From Whitmania pigra (lineage: Eukaryota; Annelida; Clitellata; Hirudinida; Haemopidae), in the NCBI GenBank assembly GCA_021613335.1, contig JAJTWR010000236.1, positions 662,001 through 726,000 on the forward strand: a DNA stretch of 64,000 nt. Reading direction: 5' to 3'. Below the pieces are notes generated by a model. It saw only the letters and a program-made list of their open reading frames with translations. It searched no databases and was not told the origin of the DNA. The first letter of the stretch is position 1. Each line of letters starts with the position of its first letter. Made by a program: the position numbers and the translations under genes. Positions 53,970 through 64,000 of this stretch are shown here, in pieces.

Positions 53970-55566
53970 TCACATGTATTCACGAAACTTGGTCGGATCG
54001 CAAGCATAGGACATTTTACAGGGATCTGGAGCAATTCCGATCAAGCACTGGCCCATGACATGATATTCTGTACCGGCGTAAGCTCTACCTGTATCACAAA
54101 AAAGGAATAATAATCAGGCTGCTTCAGATATAATAATTGTGGGAAGCGCTTTTTAAGGCTTATGACTCTCGAGTCGCCATGAGTTTCACTTATGGCCGCG
54201 CTTTTGTTGATCTGATGCTGACAGGAGGGGTAGCCCGCGTGATAAATTTATATAACTAATCGAATAAATATTATTAACCTTATATTAAATTATTTGCTAA
54301 TTAGTTTAATTGTTTTTCTCATATAAAGAGTTTTCCATTGACGTCTGCTGATAACCTGGGACAATATCAGGCCTGTCGACATAGTCCCTGCTTTGCCTGT
54401 TTGAGGATATGTTGATGTTTCCTATGGTCTCAACGCGTATGACTCCCCCATCTGTGAATGGGTGAATGGGATTGCTCGGATTTGCGGAATAAGGGCTGCT
54501 TGGTGGTGCGTCTATTATCTTATCCAAGGGTCGTGTGAAAAAGGTAGGTGGCCTATCAATGCCGATCGTAGCCCCTGAGACGTCGAAACTCGGAAGGGCT
54601 GGGAAACGTTTAAAAATATAGAAAAAAAAACCGATATAACAAATAATAATAATAATAATAAGATGTAATGAAATTAATGAGTCATGAAAATCTTGATTCA
54701 AATTGACAGGGTTTGATCTCGGTTTCTAGATAGTTCGACTCCACTAGAATAAGCGATCTAGTTTTTGACGAAACTTATACTCTGTCGTTTAAATACACAA
54801 CAGTCTCACGCTCATCAAACTCTGCTCTATATCTAATAGTTTTACGGCAGACGTCATCCATAGATTCAAAAAAATCTCCGATTTCCCTCCAATGGTAAAC
54901 AACCCGACCGTCAGTAATTTCTATGACAACCGCCAAAGAATCTCATTATTAAAGAACATGTAAAATATTTAATAAAATAGCGTTTTATAAATAAATTATA
55001 AAGGCTTTAACGATGCGGACGCTTTTATTTATAATAAAACCCAAATAAAAGCAGATTCGACCAACCATAATCCATTGATATAGAACGCTCGGCCATCTTC
55101 TTTTAATAAATCGAATAAAGCTCCCGAGAGAAAATTATGGTTCATCATATAAAAATTAATGACCATTTCATGCCTTCTATCTCGACTTCCATTCACAGAG
55201 CGAAGGGTCGGGGAATTGATCTAATTGAACCGATGAGTTGATATCTACTTTTAAAACAAAAATTGAATTATTCTAATTTTATTATTTATTAAATAAAATT
55301 TAATCTTCGTCCAGAAGTTATGGATGTTTCATAAAACCATTAAAAATTATGAGAAAAAAATTAAATAAACTATCGCAAGTAATGAGAGGAAACATTGTTA
55401 TGTCCACATCATATCTGAATAATACGATTAATGAAAAAATGTCAAAATTTTAAAAATCTGAAATCCGTAAACTTTTGTAACAATGCTTCAGAAATCAACC
55501 TTTTAAACTTTATTGATAAACATGCAAATTATGCAAAAAAAATAGGGGCATAAATACGAAATACAC

Positions 55567-55597
<31 letters not shown>

Positions 55598-56473
55598 TTA
55601 TTTTTTTTTACTATATTCCTTTACTTTTCTTGTTTTTAGTTTAGTGAAATATTAATAAATAGCATATTGTCGACATATTAGGCTGATTATTATTCACTTT
55701 AAGACTAGATGCAAGGAGGCGCAAGACAATATTTTTCTGCAGTCTTCAGGTTAACATTCGAATTTTAATACAATTTGATTTATTCTTCCATTCAAAACAA
55801 CGAAGTTCTAAATCAGCCGATGCCCGGGGTCGGATTATTGGACGGAGGAAAATAAAAACAAGGACACAAAAATATCTGACAGTTTTGTGACTGGACTCAA
55901 AATGGCTACCAAGGTCGTAGGCATAACTTCAAGAGAACGGTACTACACTGTCCCTTATTAGGTCCATAAAAAAAAGGTAGCCACGCATATTACCCGTGAC
56001 CATCTGCCGTCCATAACATCTTTCATCGGTACTATCTCTCCATCTCTCCCTCTTCTAGTATGCCTCCGTTTCTCTGAGGCAAAAAGTCCGTACACATGAT
56101 TCATCTTAGACTGTGTCCTCTGACTGCTCTGCACTGCACAGATGTCTGCTTCCATGTATTTATTTAATTTAATTTATCCTTAGTAATGTCTATGGTAGCG
56201 ATGACATTAATGATAATGATAGTAATGATATTAATGACATTTACAAACTTTCTGAAGATTAATTGTGCAATGATTACACTCATAGCTTACTTTTTAATTC
56301 TCAATTTAGTCAATTTTATTTGAATCTCTTGTTTTAAATTATCAAACAACGCATCGCAACAACTTCACAACAACACTTCAACAAATACAACAACAACGGC
56401 AGCAGTACTCTTCACCATGTTCTGCTGGAGACATTTTTATGGCACTAGACTCACCTCCCCATTTTGCACTCAT
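53970..56473 (-). CDS. Unrecognised small gene, three exons, 126 residues
   Basis: Exons 56473-56455, 54598-54356 and 54088-53970 each have GT-AG borders and join with matching phase 1 at both introns to give an uninterrupted 126-residue frame. The first exon encodes only MSAKWG plus one base. The middle exon is Pro/Ser-rich (RPPTFFTRPLDKIID, SSPYSANPSNPIHPF). The last carries four Cys-containing words ending in FREYM. No signal peptide, membrane segment or domain that I recognise. The tiny first exon follows an acceptor-like TTTTATCTCAG, so a 5' untranslated exon may exist. The three-way phase agreement is the main support. It could still be a chance assembly. Confidence 0.5.
55570..55600. 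repeat. (ATT)n microsatellite
   Basis: A short ATT array inside the first intron of the 126-residue gene. Confidence 0.85.
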
Positions 56474-57699
56474 TTTATGTCTGGCAGCTGAGATAAAAGA
56501 TGAGGTAATATAAATCAGAATTGATTTCTTAACTATTTCAATAATTGAATCTAAATAATCCCAATTCGATATAATCCGGCAATGTGAAAATAAGATGACA
56601 TTGCGTTCAAATGTCGGTCATGCTGTCTGACATTGTCACGGGGGGCTTAAGAATTAATTTGTCAGTTTTAAGAGCAGGATCAAATTCCATTTTCTAAAAC
56701 ATTCCTAAAGAAATCCAGGCAACTTAATGAAAGCATTGAATCACAGAGTCGGACAATTTTAAATCCAGAAGATTTGAAATGTCGAAAAAGCGACTACAAA
56801 AAATAAAATCAGAGAGAGATATGGAGTGAAAAAGAGAGAAAGGGGGGAACAAAAAAGTCAATTGTCCGATTAATTCGAAAGATCGTTATCAAAATTGGAT
56901 TAACTCCATCTCATGGAATTCCCCAACCCGCGGCTCTTGCGTGCTCCGCCAAGCAAGACACATTCGTAATAAAAATAGACGTGGATTTACTGACAAGTGC
57001 GATACCTTTACATCCCCTCTCCTTTCCATTCAATATCTCTCATCCATTCATCCTCTTCCCTCTCCATCCTTTTTCATTCACTCCATCTGCTAGGTTGTAA
57101 AGTAATGTTGTTCCCTTAACAAAGTGCATGGATGGATGGATGGATGGATGGATGGATGGATGGATGGATGGATGGATGGAAGGAAGGAGGAGAATGAGGA
57201 GATTATATGACCACGTGGTTAAAAAAAGAAGGTTAGATGTCCAATAGATCGGAGGGGTTTCTAAAATCGCCAGAAGGAGCCATCAATCCAATTATTTTTC
57301 GTTTTTTTTCTTTTTTATCAAATGAGGCCATTTCGTGTCGATAATTTAAACTTCGAAGGAAAAATGGAATAATTTGAATGTCCGCTTAAGTTGTTTTTTT
57401 TTTTTTTGCGATCTAACTAATTCTGGGAAACACAAAAACGCATCGATGGTCAAAATACTCAATCAGCAGACGATGTCTCCGATTAATTTAGAGAAAAATT
57501 AGTCAAAAATCGACTCGATTTGAGAAATGTGCTTCGCATTCTGCTGTAGTGGAAGAAATTTCGTGATCAGACGTCAGACATTTGATATATGTTTGACTGG
57601 TCGTCGATAAAACATTATGTCCACCCAGAGATGATCACCACCATCCCATCTTATTCTCCAAATATCATTAACCTTCTTAACATCGTACGCGAGACAACC
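56474..57699. other. Intergenic with (GGAT)n array
   Basis: A (GGAT)n tetranucleotide array of about 14 units occupies 57128-57182, followed by a short GGAA stretch. No coding exon seen; DCST1 ends at 57700 on the same strand. Confidence 0.6.
57128..57182 (+). repeat. (GGAT)n tetranucleotide microsatellite
   Basis: About 14 perfect tandem copies of GGAT (TGGA on the shifted register). Confidence 0.97.
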
Positions 57700-63796
<6,097 letters not shown>

Positions 63797-64000
63797 CTGC
63801 GAAAAGTTAATTGAGATAGAAAAAAAAATTGAAGGAATAAAATTTATTTTTTATATTTTTAACAATAATATGCTTGTTATATTTATATTATATATGTTCA
63901 TATGTTCATTTATATTTATTTATATTTATATGCATTATTATTATTATATTTATTATTAAATGTTAATTATTCTGTTTTCGAAGATCACATTTCCCGCCCA

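Noticed and set aside
55958..56155. 65-codon frame on minus between small-gene exons
   Set aside because: No acceptor or donor that fits the phase of the neighbouring exons, and no known motif.
57121..57190. Direct-repeat array considered as CRISPR-like
   Set aside because: A simple GGAT tetranucleotide microsatellite with no spacers, in a eukaryotic genome.

Overview
This is an AT-rich metazoan nuclear window, most likely from an invertebrate. It has GT-AG introns, long (AAT)n/(ATT)n and (GAT)n/(ATC)n arrays, and animal-specific families. I cannot name the species. I assembled gene models by hand by matching splice sites and reading-frame phase. Apart from the incomplete right-end gene and the decayed copies, each model divides exactly into codons.

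Left part (1-23 kb). A TMEM198-like seven-pass membrane protein lies on minus at 1.0-2.3 kb. Two lysosome-type glycosidases follow, also on minus and in tandem: a heparanase (GH79, 4.2-10.8 kb) and a complete di-N-acetylchitobiase (GH18, 14.2-17.3 kb). Between them sits a broken extra copy of the chitobiase last exon. On plus, at 19.6-22.5 kb, is an unnamed type II membrane protein with a SEA domain and a Thr/Ser-rich tail.

Centre (23.9-37.4 kb). This is a cluster of genes carrying the C-terminal domain of PHYHIP (phytanoyl-CoA hydroxylase-interacting protein), without the FN3 domain of the vertebrate proteins. It is organised in repeated units: one tiny first exon followed by two large homologous exons, which I call A and B. 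Three units are intact (two on plus, one on minus), one is decayed, and a single longer copy ends in a CaaX-like box. A and B exons differ by position-specific residues that are kept across the units. The B exons have no first exon of their own that I can see. This points to alternative terminal exons or to trans-spliced downstream cistrons.

Right part (38-64 kb). A GFER/ALR sulfhydryl oxidase (minus) is split over three short exons. It is followed by a 16-exon NFXL1 zinc-finger gene (minus), a TMEM26-like multi-pass protein (plus), an unrecognised three-exon gene for a 126-residue protein (minus), and DCST1 (minus), whose 5' end runs off the window. One DCST1 exon lies between inverted complementary GAT/ATC arrays. 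I found no rRNA or tRNA genes, CRISPR arrays, or intact transposons.
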